A stretch of 5,748 nt of DNA from an uncultured Oscillospiraceae bacterium (lineage in GTDB: Bacteria > Bacillota > Clostridia > Oscillospirales > Ruminococcaceae). This document shows, in pieces, positions 4,203 through 5,748 of the stretch (position 1 is its first letter; the number at the start of each line of letters is the position of its first letter). The notes below the pieces were generated by a model that saw only the letters and a list, made by a program, of their open reading frames with translations, did not search any database and was not told the DNA's origin. A program made the position numbers and the translations under genes. The stretch is from contig CATXYA010000140.1 in assembly GCA_958403605.1 (NCBI GenBank), forward strand, positions 1 through 5,748, given 5' to 3'.

Positions 4203-4790
4203 GTGTTGAAAAGGCGAACGACGGTACGCGCGTTATATTATCAGGACCAGCTGGCCAAAGGGCTGCTGTCCATCATGCAGAAAATGGAGTACGAGGACAT
4301 CACCGTGGCGGCGCTGTGCCGCGAGGCTGGCGTCAGCCGCAATACCTTTTACCGCAATTTTGCCGATATGGACGACTTGCTGGGTTTTGCGGTGGACAAC
4401 ATCTGCCTGCAGTACCAGGACGACCAGGAGGGCTTTTTGCAGGCGGGCAGCAGCGTGGCGCATTTCCTGGAATTTTTCCGCGCCCATCCCACATACTTCG
4501 ACGCGTTCCGCAAAAGCCGCATGACGGAATTTTTGATCGGCGCCGCCACGCATCACGCCTGCCGCCAGGTGCAGGACGCCGCCGGGCGGCAGGAGGCCTC
4601 CCAGCGCTGGGTGTCCAGCTTCCTGGCCGCGGGCCTGCTGAACCTGTACGAGCAGTGGCGGGAAGAGGATTTCCATACCCCCGTGTCTGAGATCGCCCAG
4701 GCGGTCCTCGCTTATATCCCGGCGCTGGGCGATCCCCGCCCCGTCGCCCCCGATGCCAAGGAAGGAGCTTCTCATGAGAAAAACCATTGA
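4203..4790 (+). CDS. TetR/AcrR-family transcriptional regulator
   Basis: This 195-residue protein has the TetR N-terminal DNA-binding domain at about residues 13-62: a first helix QLAKGLLSIMQKMEYEDIT, then the helix-turn-helix VAALCREAGVSRNTFYRNFADMDDLL, which is highly typical. The rest (about 65-175) is the variable helical ligand/dimer domain; FLAAGLLNLYEQWREEDFHTPVSEIAQ (140-166, given here in part) resembles the C-terminal domain of DhaS-like TetR proteins. The ligand cannot be predicted. Start GTG 4203 lies 7 bases after AAGGAGG (4189-4195); TTG 4206 is an equally spaced alternative. The 3' end overlaps the GH2 gene by 17 bp, so the two are cotranscribed, and this protein probably controls the sugar enzyme or the unit it belongs to. 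The last 20 residues (GDPRP... to HEKNH) look like unstructured tail encoded over the next gene's ribosome site. Confidence 0.92.
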   Translation: MLKRRTTVRALYYQDQLAKGLLSIMQKMEYEDITVAALCREAGVSRNTFYRNFADMDDLLGFAVDNICLQYQDDQEGFLQAGSSVAHFLEFFRAHPTYFDAFRKSRMTEFLIGAATHHACRQVQDAAGRQEASQRWVSSFLAAGLLNLYEQWREEDFHTPVSEIAQAVLAYIPALGDPRPVAPDAKEGASHEKNH

Positions 4791-5748
4791 TTTCAACCAG
4801 AACTGGCGCTTTGTGCGTGAAGACGGCGATTACGCCGCCCCCGGCGTGGACACCACGGCCTGGGAGGCCGTCACCCTGCCCCATACCTGGAACCGCGAGG
4901 ACGGCCAGATGGCCGTGCAGTATTACCGCGGCAAGTGCTGGTACCGCAAGACCTTCCTCTGCCCGGACCTTAAGCCCGGCCAGCGGGCGGTGCTGAAATT
5001 CGAGGCCGTGGAACACATCGCCGAGGTCTTCTGCAACGGCCGGCATCTTGTCACCCACGCGGGCGGTTACGCCGCCTTTTACGCCGATCTCACCGACGCG
5101 CTGGTGCCCGGGGAAAACCTGCTGGCCGTCAGCGCCGACAACGACGCGCCCAACGTCTATCCCCAAAACGCCGATTTCACGTTCTTCGGCGGCATCTACC
5201 GCCCCGTCACCCTGCTGGTGCTGGAGCCGGTGCATTTCGCGCTGGACAAAGCGGGCAGCGACGGCGTGTTCGTCACGCCGGGCGAGGGCGGCGGCGTGCG
5301 GGTGGATGCGTTCGTCACCGGCGGCCAGGTGGTCTGCCGCCTCACGGACGCCCTGGGCGAAACGCTCGCCGAGGGCACCGCCGCGCCCGATGAGACGGGC
5401 CACGCGGTGCTGCACCTGCGCATCGAAAAGCCCCACCTCTGGCAGGGCGTGAAGGACCCGTACCTCTACACCGCCGAGCTCACCCTGGCCGACGGCGGCA
5501 AAACGCAGGACCGCCTGGCCGTGCGCTTCGGCTTCCGCACCTTCCACGTGGATGTGAACAAGGGCTTTTTCCTCAACGGCGTCTCCACGCCTCTGCGCGG
5601 CGTCTGCCGCCACCAGGACCGCGTGGGCATGGGCACCGCCATCACCGAAAAGGAGCACGCAGAGGACATGGCCCTCATCTGCGAGATGGGCGCCAACACC
5701 ATCCGCCTTGCCCACTCCCAGCACGCCCAGCCCTTCTATGACCTGTGC
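4774..5748 (+). CDS. Glycoside hydrolase family 2 enzyme, N-terminal 325 residues (truncated by window edge)
   Basis: The frame from ATG 4774 stays open to the window end. It begins MRKTIDFNQNWRFVRED with no signal peptide, so the enzyme should be cytoplasmic. Residues about 1-155 are the GH2 sugar-binding jelly-roll domain (LPHTWN at 35-40, YYRGKCWYRKTF at 50-61, GGIYRPV at 139-145). Residues about 165-255 form the immunoglobulin-like domain, ending FGFRTFHVD. The TIM barrel starts near 262 with GFFLNGV, LRGVCRHQD (274-282) and EMGANTIRLAHSQH (304-317), all family hallmarks. The acid/base and nucleophile glutamates lie beyond the edge. Beta-galactosidase is the most likely activity because of RGVxRHQD, but beta-glucuronidase or another GH2 specificity cannot be excluded. 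AAGGAG (4762-4767) sits 6 bases before the start, inside the TetR gene. Confidence 0.93.
   Translation, partial: MRKTIDFNQNWRFVREDGDYAAPGVDTTAWEAVTLPHTWNREDGQMAVQYYRGKCWYRKTFLCPDLKPGQRAVLKFEAVEHIAEVFCNGRHLVTHAGGYAAFYADLTDALVPGENLLAVSADNDAPNVYPQNADFTFFGGIYRPVTLLVLEPVHFALDKAGSDGVFVTPGEGGGVRVDAFVTGGQVVCRLTDALGETLAEGTAAPDETGHAVLHLRIEKPHLWQGVKDPYLYTAELTLADGGKTQDRLAVRFGFRTFHVDVNKGFFLNGVSTPLRGVCRHQDRVGMGTAITEKEHAEDMALICEMGANTIRLAHSQHAQPFYDLC

Noticed and set aside
4333..5724. 463-codon minus-strand open frame opposite tetR and the GH2 gene
   Set aside because: Same composition effect; no recognisable domain, and both plus-strand genes have clear family motifs and ribosome sites.

Overview
The window looks like chromosomal DNA of a high-GC member of the Clostridia (Firmicutes), most likely a gut Oscillospiraceae/Ruminococcaceae-type anaerobe. 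The reasons are the Firmicute-style FeoB with two small FeoA proteins and a Cys-rich partner peptide, strong AGGAGG ribosome binding sites, a MntR/DtxR-type regulator, and a TetR regulator beside a family 2 glycoside hydrolase. This placement is inference from gene content and composition; there is no phylogenetic marker here.

Layout. (1) Positions 1-547, minus strand: a short DtxR/MntR-family metal regulator followed, with a 4-bp ATGA overlap, by the start of a RmlD-like NAD(P)-dependent SDR oxidoreductase that runs off the left edge. (2) Positions 548-765: a divergent regulatory region with a good plus-strand promoter (TTGACA, 17 bp, TAAACT) and a perfect 8+8 bp inverted repeat just downstream. 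(3) Positions 766-3654, plus strand: a complete ferrous iron uptake operon, feoA1-feoA2-feoB, plus a 51-residue membrane-anchored Cys-rich peptide, closed by a strong intrinsic terminator at 3666-3693. A second copy of the operator pattern TTAG-N6-CTAA lies between feoA2 and feoB. (4) Positions 3694-4163: about 470 bp without a credible gene but packed with perfect inverted repeats, including a three-way-junction fold and a near-copy of the feo terminator stem with a compensatory base-pair change. It is probably a composite repeat or structured RNA element. (5) Positions 4164-5748, plus strand: an extended -10 promoter, a TetR-family regulator, and the N-terminal 325 residues of a GH2 (beta-galactosidase/beta-glucuronidase-like) enzyme that overlaps the regulator gene by 17 bp and continues beyond the right edge.

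How the genes may work together. The metal regulator is divergent from the feo operon, and the two matching palindromes sit where a Fe(II)- or Mn(II)-loaded DtxR-type dimer could block transcription, so a simple circuit is likely: metal-replete regulator shuts off feo. FeoA1 and FeoA2 would assist FeoB, the GTPase-permease, and the Cys-rich peptide probably acts with FeoB at the membrane. The TetR-GH2 pair looks like a separate locally regulated carbohydrate-use unit. The most notable items are the paired operators, the mixed Asp/Cys metal site of the regulator, and the hairpin-dense intergenic region.
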